Below, piece after piece: positions 55,555-64,000 of a stretch of 64,000 nucleotides of DNA. Every line of letters starts with the position of its first letter. The first letter of the stretch is position 1. Under the pieces are notes generated by a model, which ran no database searches, was not told where the DNA came from, and worked only from the letters and a program-made list of their open reading frames with translations. This stretch comes from an uncultured Rhodospira sp. (lineage in GTDB: Bacteria > Pseudomonadota > Alphaproteobacteria > Rhodospirillales > Rhodospirillaceae), in the NCBI RefSeq assembly GCF_937138205.1, contig NZ_CAKZOT010000057.1, positions 1 through 64,000 of the forward strand. Direction: 5' to 3'. Both the position numbers and the translations under genes were made by a program.

Positions 55555-56016
55555 ATGCCGCGCATGACGACGAAGACGACGACGACCGAGACGTCCCGCG
55601 ACCAGGAGGACGCCGCCCCCGGACCGGGCGCGACGCTGACGACGTACTATAATGGTGCCTGTCCGGTGTGCCGGACCGAGGTCGAGCACTATCAGGACAT
55701 CGATGCCCGCCGGGGCCTCGGCCTGGGCTGGCAGGACGTGAGCCAGGATGTCGGCCCGTTGGCGGCGCACGGCATTGATCCGGACTCGGCGACGAAGCGG
55801 CTGTACGCGATTGACGAGGCGGGCCGGCTGCACGCCGGCGTCGACGCCTTCATCCAGGTCTGGCGCCGTCTGCCGCAATATCAGTGGCTGGCGCGGGTGG
55901 TCTCGTGGCCGGGGATGCGCTTTGTCGCCGTCGGGGTCTACGAGGGCGTCCTGGCGCCTGTCCTGTACCGCTGGAATCGCTGGCGTCGGCGCCGTCGGCA
56001 GGCGCAATCCACTTGA
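55555..56016 (+). CDS. DUF393 (DCC family) thiol-disulfide oxidoreductase-like protein
   Basis: This 153-residue protein has the thioredoxin-like DCC motif near residue 31 (YYNGACPVCRTEVEHY), characteristic of DUF393. Members are predicted thiol-disulfide oxidoreductases without defined partners. A short basic C-terminus (WNRWRRRRRQAQ) could touch membrane or nucleic acid. ATG 55555 and ATG 55564 are both possible starts; the sequence before the CxxC motif is a low-complexity Thr-rich stretch. Confidence 0.85.
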   Translation: MPRMTTKTTTTETSRDQEDAAPGPGATLTTYYNGACPVCRTEVEHYQDIDARRGLGLGWQDVSQDVGPLAAHGIDPDSATKRLYAIDEAGRLHAGVDAFIQVWRRLPQYQWLARVVSWPGMRFVAVGVYEGVLAPVLYRWNRWRRRRRQAQST

Positions 56017-56030
56017 TTCAATCGTACAAT

Positions 56031-56059
56031 TTGACAATTCCCGTTTTTTTGGGTGGATT
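56031..56059 (+). promoter_or_regulatory. Candidate promoter of metY-hemB
   Basis: A consensus -35 TTGACA at 56031-56036 is followed 17 bases later by TGGATT, a weak -10. It lies about 70 bases before the metY GTG. A small hairpin CCGGC-CGT-GCCGG followed by TTTTG lies further down, near 56080-56097, and could attenuate transcription. I see no match to a known SAM riboswitch. Confidence 0.35.
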
Positions 56060-56126
56060 GTAGCCGCACCGAAACGAGGCCGGCCGTGCCGGTTTTGTTC
56101 CTGACGTTCCGCAACGGAGACCACTC

Positions 56127-58435
<2,309 letters not shown>

Positions 58436-58564
58436 GCCGGGCCCTTGGTGTGATCGCGCCCCTGTTCAATCCAGCCGGAAACCCGTAGGGTCGGCAGACC
58501 GGATGCGCCGTCCGGCAGGCGGCGCTTCGGCGGAGTCCCAACTGTTTACGCCGGGCCTTCGGTC

Positions 58565-59218
58565 ATGCGCATCGACATCGTCTTTGACACGGTTTGTCCG
58601 TGGTGCTTCGTCGGCAGCCGGCGTCTGACCCACGCCCTGGCGATGCGCCCGGGCGTGCCCGTGGACCTGCGCTATCACCCCTTCCTGCTCAATCCGGACA
58701 TGCCGCCGGGCGGCATCGAACGCTCGCTCTACCTGGAGCGCAAGTTCGGCGGCGGGCATCGCGCCCGCCGGGTGCTGGAGGCCGTCACCATGGCGGCCCG
58801 GGGGGCCGGGGTGACGTTCCACTTCGAGGCGATCAAGCGAATGCCGAACTCCGTCGACAGCCACCGCCTGCTGCGGGTGGCACAGGAGGAAGGCCTGATC
58901 GAACCGGCGCTCGACGCCGTGTTCCGCGCTTTCTTTCAGGAGGGGCAGGATATCGGCGACCGGTCCGTGCTGCTGCGGATCGGTGAGGCGGTCGGCCTGA
59001 GCCCGGCCCTGGTGGAGGCCGCGTTCGAGCGCCCCGCCGCCATCGCCGAGATCCGCTCGGCCAACGCGCGCGCCCATGCCATGGGCATCAGCGGCGTGCC
59101 GAGCTTCGTCTTCAACGACAGCTATGCCATCGCCGGCGCGCAGGAACCGGATGTCCTGTTGCGCCTGATCGACTTGGCACTGGAAACCCAGGTGCGCGAC
59201 CCGGTGACGGTGAGCTGA
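58565..59218 (+). CDS. DsbA-family (FrnE-like) oxidoreductase
   Basis: This 217-residue protein has a thioredoxin fold with a helical insertion, like FrnE/2-hydroxychromene-2-carboxylate isomerase relatives. The redox motif is DTVCPWCFVGSRRL near residue 11, and the cis-Pro segment is ISGVPSFVFND near 178. No signal peptide is present, so it is cytoplasmic, as usual for FrnE. It follows hemB by 130 bases and is convergent with folK. Confidence 0.9.
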   Translation: MRIDIVFDTVCPWCFVGSRRLTHALAMRPGVPVDLRYHPFLLNPDMPPGGIERSLYLERKFGGGHRARRVLEAVTMAARGAGVTFHFEAIKRMPNSVDSHRLLRVAQEEGLIEPALDAVFRAFFQEGQDIGDRSVLLRIGEAVGLSPALVEAAFERPAAIAEIRSANARAHAMGISGVPSFVFNDSYAIAGAQEPDVLLRLIDLALETQVRDPVTVS

Positions 59219-59226
59219 GGCGCGGG

Positions 59227-59718
59227 CTACGGGCAGCGGTCCAGCCTCTCGGTCGCGCCCAGGGCCTGGATCAAGGCGGCGACGCCGAGCCCGTTCACCG
59301 GGTGGCGCCAGTCGGGGGCCACGTCGGCCAGCGGCACCAGCACGAACGCGCGCTCGGTCATGCGCGGGTGCGGCAGGATCGGCGCCGCCTCGCGCACCAT
59401 GCCGTCCATGTCCAGCAGGTCGAGGTCCAGCGGCCGTGCGGCATTGCGCGTGCCGTCGCGCCGCCGGCCGAAGGCTGCTTCGATGGCGTGCAGGCGCGCC
59501 AGCAGCATCGCCGCGTCTCCCTCTGCGAAGGCGACGCGCGCCACGCCATTGACGAACCACGGTTGATCCGATGGCGGCACGGGGGCGCTGCGGTACCAGG
59601 GCGAGCACGCCAGCACGCGGATCCCGGCGTCCGGAAACGCGGCCAGGGCGCGTTCCACCGTCTGGCGCGGCGAGCCGGCGGGGCCGGGCAGGTTGGATCC
59701 CAGGGCGACCAGAATCAT
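59227..59718 (-). CDS. folK: Folate biosynthesis pyrophosphokinase HPPK
   Basis: This 163-residue enzyme transfers pyrophosphate from ATP to 6-hydroxymethyl-7,8-dihydropterin in folate synthesis. It begins MILVALGSNLPGP, and the signature RPLDLDLLDMDG contains the two Mg-binding Asp residues. HPRMTERAFVLVPLADVAP is the substrate segment. I chose ATG 59718 as the normal family start; TTG 59748 would add ten residues. The ribosome-binding site is weak for both. Confidence 0.93.
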   Translation of the reverse strand: MILVALGSNLPGPAGSPRQTVERALAAFPDAGIRVLACSPWYRSAPVPPSDQPWFVNGVARVAFAEGDAAMLLARLHAIEAAFGRRRDGTRNAARPLDLDLLDMDGMVREAAPILPHPRMTERAFVLVPLADVAPDWRHPVNGLGVAALIQALGATERLDRCP

Positions 59719-59894
59719 GGGGTTGTGGTCCGTGTCTCGGGTCGCCAAAAGCTCTTGAACCGGAGGGGCGGACTCCCTAATTTACATAGGGTATAGCTGG
59801 TGCAATTTCGCGACCGGCCCATTTCAAAACGATATTTGGCGAGAATTGTCGGCAAGACCATTGTCGCAGAATCGTGCATTAGGGATCCGACTGT

Positions 59895-60557
59895 ATGATT
59901 TTCTATCCTCAGGAACGGATCGGCCTGTTCATCGACGGGTCGAATCTGTATGCCGCCGCCCGCTCCCTGGGTTTCGACATCGACTACAAACGCCTGCTTG
60001 ACCTGTTCGCCGCCAAGGGCCGGCTGATCCGGGCCTTCTACTACACGGCGCTGGTCGAGGACCAGGAGTATTCGCCCATCCGCCCGTTGGTCGACTGGCT
60101 GGACTATAACGGATACACCATGGTCACCAAGCCGACCAAGGAATTCACCGACGCCATGGGGCGGCGCAAGATCAAGGGCAACATGGACATCGAGCTGGCC
60201 ATCGATGTCATGGAAATGGCCCCGCACCTGGACCACATCGTGCTGTTCTCGGGCGATGGCGACTTCCGCCGCCTGGTCGAGGCGGTGCAGCGCAAGGGCC
60301 TGCGCGTGACCGTGGTCAGCACGGTGCGCTCGCAGCCGCCGATGGTCGCCGACGAACTGCGCCGGCAGGCCGACAACTTCCAGGAATTGCAGGACCTGGA
60401 GCCCAGCATCTGCCGCAGCCAGGTGCAGCGAGAGCCGCGTGAACCCCGTGAACCGCGCGAGCCGCGCGGCGAAACACGGGAACCCCGCGAGCGCGCCGAA
60501 CCTCGCGAGCCATCGCAGATCCTCAGCAGCCAGGACGTGGACACGACACCTCGGTGA
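59895..60557 (+). CDS. NYN-domain (LabA/DUF88) putative nuclease
   Basis: This 220-residue protein has the PIN-like NYN domain. FIDGSNLYAAAR near residue 12 and the acidic cluster FSGDGDFRRLVEAV near 120 give the three or four Asp residues of the metal site. MDIELAIDVMEMA holds another. NYN proteins are usually RNases. The C-terminal ~40 residues are a run of EPR triplets (QREPREPREPRE...), likely disordered. Its stop overlaps the start of the uracil-DNA glycosylase gene. Confidence 0.9.
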   Translation: MIFYPQERIGLFIDGSNLYAAARSLGFDIDYKRLLDLFAAKGRLIRAFYYTALVEDQEYSPIRPLVDWLDYNGYTMVTKPTKEFTDAMGRRKIKGNMDIELAIDVMEMAPHLDHIVLFSGDGDFRRLVEAVQRKGLRVTVVSTVRSQPPMVADELRRQADNFQELQDLEPSICRSQVQREPREPREPREPRGETREPRERAEPREPSQILSSQDVDTTPR

Positions 60558-61210
60558 GGGGTGGAGCCGTGGGGCAGGGGACGGCGCCAGAGCCGGACTG
60601 CGCGCTGTGTCCGCGCCTGGCGGCCTTCCGCGCCGCAAACGCGGCGGCGTATCCCGACTGGTTCAACGCCCCGGTGCCCTCGTTCGGGCCGCCGGACGCG
60701 CGCCTGCTGGTGGTCGGTCTGGCGCCGGGGTTGCGCGGCGCCAACCGGACCGGGCGACCCTTCACCGGGGACTTCGCGGGCGACCTTCTGTATGCGACGC
60801 TGCTGGAGCGCGGCCTGGCCGAAGGGGTCTACGCGGCCCGTGCCGGCGATGGGCTGACGCTGTCGGGCTGCCGCATCACCAACGCGGTGCGCTGTGTCCC
60901 GCCGGAGAACAAGCCGACGACCGGCGAAATCAACACCTGCCGTACGTTTCTCGCGGCCGAAATCGCCAGCCTGGCGCATCTGCGCGTGATTCTGGCGCTG
61001 GGCAAGATTGCCCACGACGCCGTGATTCGCGCGTTGGGCCTGCGGCTCAGCGCCCACTCGTTCGCCCACGGCGCGGCCCATGCCCTGCCGAACGGGCGAC
61101 GGCTGTTCGACAGCTACCACTGCTCCCGCTACAACCAGAACACTGGCCGCTTGACCCCCGACATGTTCCGGGCGGTGGTGGATGCGTGTGTGGCGGTGTT
61201 GGACGAATGA
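60554..61210 (+). CDS. Uracil-DNA glycosylase, family 5 (UDGb)
   Basis: This 218-residue protein matches the thermostable UDGb class that removes uracil, hypoxanthine and other deaminated bases. Motif 1 reads GLAPGLRGANRTGRPFTGD near residue 55, which lacks the catalytic acid of family 1. Motif 2 is DSYHCSRYNQNTGRLT near 186. Four cysteines for the [4Fe-4S] cluster include CALCPRL near the N-terminus. The GTG start overlaps the NYN gene stop (GTGA), so the two are co-translated. Confidence 0.92.
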   Translation: MRGGAVGQGTAPEPDCALCPRLAAFRAANAAAYPDWFNAPVPSFGPPDARLLVVGLAPGLRGANRTGRPFTGDFAGDLLYATLLERGLAEGVYAARAGDGLTLSGCRITNAVRCVPPENKPTTGEINTCRTFLAAEIASLAHLRVILALGKIAHDAVIRALGLRLSAHSFAHGAAHALPNGRRLFDSYHCSRYNQNTGRLTPDMFRAVVDACVAVLDE

Positions 61211-61302
61211 ACCGGGGGTGAGTCTTCCCTGTCGGTGCAGGCTTGCGCGTTCGTCCATTTGTAACGACATTATACATGCATGACAGAGAATGGGGAACGG
61301 CC

Positions 61303-61605
61303 ATGCCGCGCGTCAGTCAGCATCCAAAGGCGGCAACCTTCAACTTCCGGGTCGACCGGGCGTTGAAAGCGGCCTTTACACAGGCGACGGAGGCCGAGGA
61401 CAAGCCGGCGGCCCAGGTGCTACGCGACTTCATGCGAGCCTATGTCGCGCGTAAGAACCGGTCCATGTTCGAGGCGGAGGCCCAGCGGCAGTCGCGCGAA
61501 GCGGCGGCACACGCCGAGGACCCGGACAGCGACGAGGCCCGGTCTCTCAAGGACCTGGAAGTTCTGCTCGATGAGGACGACTTCGCCGCCGAGTGGACGG
61601 CATGA
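61303..61605 (+). CDS. Ribbon-helix-helix antitoxin of a MazF-type module
   Basis: This 100-residue protein has an N-terminal RHH-like segment (FNFRVDRALKAAFTQATEAEDKPAAQVLRDFMRAYV) and an acidic C-terminal tail (HAEDPDSDEARSLKDLEVLLDEDDF) that should wrap the toxin. GGGGAAC precedes ATG 61303. Its stop overlaps the toxin ATG. The AT-rich stretch CATTATACATGCATG just upstream probably holds the promoter and operator. Confidence 0.85.
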   Translation: MPRVSQHPKAATFNFRVDRALKAAFTQATEAEDKPAAQVLRDFMRAYVARKNRSMFEAEAQRQSREAAAHAEDPDSDEARSLKDLEVLLDEDDFAAEWTA

Positions 61606-61937
61606 GGCGTGGAGACCTGGTGACCATCGCGGTTGGCGGGGATTACGGCAAGCCCCGTCCCGCCCTGGTGATCCAGGATGATACGTTCTCCGACCTTAGC
61701 GCCGTCACGGTGTTGCGCCTCACCAGCGAGTTGAATGATTGGCCGCTGTTCAGGATCACCGTCGAGCCAACACCCGAAAATGGCCTGCGGAAGCGGTCGC
61801 AGGTGATGATCGACCGGTGTGTTGCCCTACCACGGGCGAAAGTTGGAGCCGTGTTCGGACATCTTGGCGTCGACGACATGGCGGCGGTCAGCGAAGCCCT
61901 CTATCGGTTTTTTGGGTTGCGCGACAGCGGGTCGTGA
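61602..61937 (+). CDS. MazF/PemK-type mRNA interferase toxin
   Basis: This 111-residue protein has the CcdB/MazF SH3-like fold. MRRGDLVTIAVGGDYGKPRPALVIQ is the conserved N-terminus with the catalytic-Arg region, and VMIDRCVALPRAKVG is the second signature. The ATG at 61602 overlaps the antitoxin stop (ATGA). By family it cleaves mRNA at short sites; gyrase inhibition (CcdB-like) is less likely. Confidence 0.88.
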   Translation: MRRGDLVTIAVGGDYGKPRPALVIQDDTFSDLSAVTVLRLTSELNDWPLFRITVEPTPENGLRKRSQVMIDRCVALPRAKVGAVFGHLGVDDMAAVSEALYRFFGLRDSGS

Positions 61938-61950
61938 TGAGGCGGCCGCC

Positions 61951-62016
61951 CCCTACAACCGCTTGATGGGGATACCGTGCCGGCGCAGGGCGTAACCCAC
62001 CTGGCGCGGCGTCAGG
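61951..62016 (-). repeat. Second copy of the nifA 3' end
   Basis: These ~60 bases repeat the 3' end of nifA (62527-62586), including the last 20 codons and the stop. Five differences are seen within the coding part, and all are synonymous. Homology stops just after CTGACGCCG (minus strand), and the TGA inside that string serves as the hicB stop codon in another frame. The hicAB module is thus bracketed by two nifA ends, like the attachment sites of an integrated element. Confidence 0.9.
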
Positions 62017-62236
62017 ACGCCTGCTTTTGGGCCGTGCCGGGCATGGGAATCGGGCGACCCATGTCCTTCGCGGCGTCGATCCAGTCCGCGATGGCATCCT
62101 GGATATTGACGGCCGCCTCCTGCGGCGTTTCGCCGTCCGACATGCAACCTGGAAGATCGGGCACCTCGGCGAGGTAGCCCCCTCCATCGGCGTCAGACAG
62201 CGGCGTGATCGTGATCGCGTATTCCACAGGTGTCAT
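62012..62236 (-). CDS. hicB: HicB-family antitoxin
   Basis: This 74-residue protein has the HicB partial RNase H-like fold: YAITITPLSDADGGGYLAEVPDLPGCMSDGETPQEAAVNIQDAIADWI, read in overlapping parts. It neutralises HicA. There is no C-terminal DNA-binding domain, perhaps because the gene ends where nifA-derived DNA begins and supplies the stop. The ATG overlaps the hicA stop (ATGA). Confidence 0.9.
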   Translation of the reverse strand: MTPVEYAITITPLSDADGGGYLAEVPDLPGCMSDGETPQEAAVNIQDAIADWIDAAKDMGRPIPMPGTAQKQAS

Positions 62237-62478
62237 GACGGGTGGGCCTCCACGCATTCAATGAAAGACACAAGCCTTCGGATGTAGACGGCCTTGATGG
62301 GGCGTCGGGCCGGAATCGTCAGAATATGGGCCTGCGAGGGGTGGCGGATCTTGAAATGGGATCCTCCGCCCCGGGGCGGCACCACCTCAATATCATACGC
62401 CCTGCAAACAGCTTGAACATCCGCAATCGTCCAGTCGGCACTGGGCTGGTCTTTCATTTTTCGGAAGTGCTTGTTCAT
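62233..62478 (-). CDS. hicA: HicA-family toxin (mRNA interferase)
   Basis: This 81-residue protein has the dsRNA-binding-like HicA fold. The catalytic His lies in PRGGGSHFKIRHP near residue 40, followed by ILTIPARRPIKAVYIRRLV. HicA cleaves mRNA and tmRNA; HicB blocks it. It precedes hicB, the usual order, and begins 51 bases after the nifA stop. An N-terminal extension (MNKHFRKMKDQPSADW) is slightly longer than in small HicA proteins. Confidence 0.87.
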   Translation of the reverse strand: MNKHFRKMKDQPSADWTIADVQAVCRAYDIEVVPPRGGGSHFKIRHPSQAHILTIPARRPIKAVYIRRLVSFIECVEAHPS

Positions 62479-62528
62479 GGCATCGCAATCTTCAGGAATC
62501 GGGTCGGCGTCGACGCTCAGGCGACTCC

Positions 62529-64000
62529 CTACAACCGCTTGATGGGGATCCCGTGTCGGCGCAGGGCATAGCCCACCTGGCGCGGGGTCAGGCCGAGCAG
62601 GCGGGCGGCCTTGGCCTGCACCCAGCCGGTCTTTTCCATGGCCGCGACCAGGCGTTCGCGATCGGGCAGGCGGCCGGAGCCGCCACCAGCATCATCGCCG
62701 TCGCTGGCTTCGTCCGCTCCCGTCTCGGCGGCCGGGTCCGGGGCCGGGGGCGGCGCGGGAGCCGGCGCTGGCGAAGCGGGCGGGCCGGGGCTGGTGCACG
62801 AGGCGCACCCGGCTCCGGTGCCGCCCGCCGTGCCGGACGGGCACGGCCCTCCCGGCGCCGGCGAGGCCAGCCCGCCGACGGCCTGCGTGGGACCCTGCAC
62901 CTCGCGCCACAAGGCCGAGGACAGGCACCCCGCCTCGCGGCAGGCGAAGTCCTGGGCGCCGATGACATCGCCGCGCACCATGGTGGCGACACGAGTGATG
63001 CAGTTCTCCAGTTCGCGCACGTTGCCGGGGAAGGCGCAGCCGCGCAGCAGGTCCAGGGCTTCCGGGGCCAGTCCCAGGTTATCGCCGTTCTCTTCGTTGA
63101 AGCGGTCGAGGAAGTGGCGGGCCAGGGGCTCGATGTCCTCCGGGCGGTCGCGCAACGGCGGCAACACCAGGGTCACGACGTTGATGCGGTAGTACAGGTC
63201 GGCGCGGAACTCGCCCCGCGCCACGGCCTCTTCGAGGTTGCGGTTGGTGGCGGCGATCAGGCGCACGTCGACCTTGCGGGTTTTCGACGAGCCCAGGCGC
63301 TCGAACTGGCCTTCCTGTAGCACGCGCAGCAGCTTGGCCTGGAAGGCGGCGGAAATCTCGCCGATCTCGTCCAGGAACAGGGTGCCGCCGTCGGCCATTT
63401 CGAATCGGCCCTTGCGCTCGGCGTTGGCGCCGGTGAAGGCGCCCTTGTCGTGGCCGAACAGTTCCGACTCCAGCAGCGTGTCTGGCAACGCGGCGCAGTT
63501 GACGCAGACGAACGGCTTGTCGGACCGAGGGCTGACCTGATGGATGGCGCGGGCGACCATCTCCTTGCCGGTGCCACTCTCACCGCGCAGCATCACGGGC
63601 GCGCGCGTCCGCGCCACATGGCGCACCTGATCGAGCACGGCGCGCATGGCCGGGCCACGGCCGATGATCTCCTTGAACCGGGGCGTGCGACCGCCGGGGC
63701 CGGTCGCGCCGGCCGTGGCGTTCGGATCGGCACGGACCCGTTTTTCCAGCCGCGCGGCGTCGGCCAGGAGCGTCCGGCGATCGGCGGCTACCAGACGATG
63801 CAGGCGCACCGTCTGTCCGATCAGGTTGCCGACCATGGCCAGGAATCGCAGGTCCTCGTCGAACGAGCGCGCCGGCGGGCCGTCCCATTCCCGTTCCACC
63901 GACAGCGTGCCAAGGGCGGTGTCGCCGGCGCGGATGGGGACACACAGGAACGACACGCGGTCGGTCTCCAGGCAGCCGGAATGTTCGGCGTAGGCGGCGA
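62529..64000 (-). CDS. nifA: Nif-specific regulatory protein NifA, 5' end beyond the window
   Basis: The 490 C-terminal residues are present, entering from the right edge. They cover the end of the GAF sensor domain, the sigma-54-activating AAA+ domain (Walker [24 protein letters not shown], Walker [12 protein letters not shown]-finger region), a linker, and a Fis-type HTH ([21 protein letters not shown]). The linker holds cysteines ([13 protein letters not shown]) as in oxygen-sensitive alphaproteobacterial NifA, inside an unusually long Pro/Ala/Gly-rich stretch. It activates nif promoters under nitrogen limitation. Confidence 0.95.
   Translation of the reverse strand, partial: AAYAEHSGCLETDRVSFLCVPIRAGDTALGTLSVEREWDGPPARSFDEDLRFLAMVGNLIGQTVRLHRLVAADRRTLLADAARLEKRVRADPNATAGATGPGGRTPRFKEIIGRGPAMRAVLDQVRHVARTRAPVMLRGESGTGKEMVARAIHQVSPRSDKPFVCVNCAALPDTLLESELFGHDKGAFTGANAERKGRFEMADGGTLFLDEIGEISAAFQAKLLRVLQEGQFERLGSSKTRKVDVRLIAATNRNLEEAVARGEFRADLYYRINVVTLVLPPLRDRPEDIEPLARHFLDRFNEENGDNLGLAPEALDLLRGCAFPGNVRELENCITRVATMVRGDVIGAQDFACREAGCLSSALWREVQGPTQAVGGLASPAPGGPCPSGTAGGTGAGCASCTSPGPPASPAPAPAPPPAPDPAAETGADEASDGDDAGGGSGRLPDRERLVAAMEKTGWVQAKAARLLGLTPRQVGYALRRHGIPIKRL

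Noticed and set aside
55291-56124. Minus-strand frame of 277 codons over the DUF393 gene
   Set aside because: Antisense shadow; the plus-strand protein has the DUF393 ACPVC motif.

Overview
The window is high-GC DNA from an alphaproteobacterium. Support comes from an NDUFA12-type complex I accessory subunit, a DUF2125 protein, a COQ10-like quinone chaperone and a C-terminally complete NifA (nitrogen-fixation activator). A MenA-UbiE-COQ10 operon implies menaquinone alongside ubiquinone. With nifA, cobQ and hemB this suggests a Rhodospirillales-type purple non-sulfur bacterium. That placement is inference; no rRNA is present.

Layout. 0.2-20 kb is mostly core genome: hrpB, nth, a DUF2125 protein, chaC, a BASS transporter, the quinone operon coq10-ubiE-menA, two mlaD-like genes with NDUFA12, a TetR/thioesterase divergon, cobQ, a HEPN-like gene pair, a DUF411 protein, and ahcY divergent from mutS around an AT-rich 20-bp palindrome. 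20.2-21.7 kb is an insertion-sequence graveyard: a truncated IS4-like transposase interrupted by a deleted IS256-like element. 22-34.7 kb is an accessory block: a DUF4143 ATPase, a 30-repeat CRISPR array and a complete type I-C locus (cas3-cas5c-cas8c-cas7c-cas4-cas1-cas2, all minus strand) with a WYL-domain regulator directly upstream. The array is transcribed on the minus strand, its leader lies next to cas2, and an internal cas11c start is visible inside cas8c.

34.9-42.7 kb holds tRNA-Gly, a CnoX-like thioredoxin, a Lon-N-domain protein, leuC without leuD, a BrnT toxin paired with an HTH antitoxin, bioY, a zinc-ribbon/coiled-coil gene pair of unknown role, and a GNAT-nitrilase fusion. 42.7-50.2 kb carries a PEP-CTERM/XrtA-type exopolysaccharide module: PrsT-like TPR lipoprotein, and divergently a chain-length determinant, tyrosine autokinase and ExeA-like ATPase. 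50.2-64 kb holds glgP, a thioesterase, a NodB-type deacetylase gene broken by a 101-bp MITE with an 8-bp target duplication, metY-hemB, a DsbA-like protein, folK, a NYN nuclease/uracil-DNA glycosylase operon, an RHH-MazF toxin-antitoxin pair, hicAB, and nifA running off the right edge.

The observations most worth a second look are: (1) the hicAB module flanked by two copies of the nifA 3' end that differ only at synonymous positions; (2) two CRISPR spacers against the same protospacer that share the crRNA 5' end and differ by 2 nt at the 3' end; (3) the MITE-disrupted deacetylase; (4) the ahcY/mutS palindrome; (5) the internal cas11c start; (6) the BrnT-HTH pairing. I found no unambiguous wholly new system. 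The least explained gene pairs are 14452-15260 and 39973-40855.
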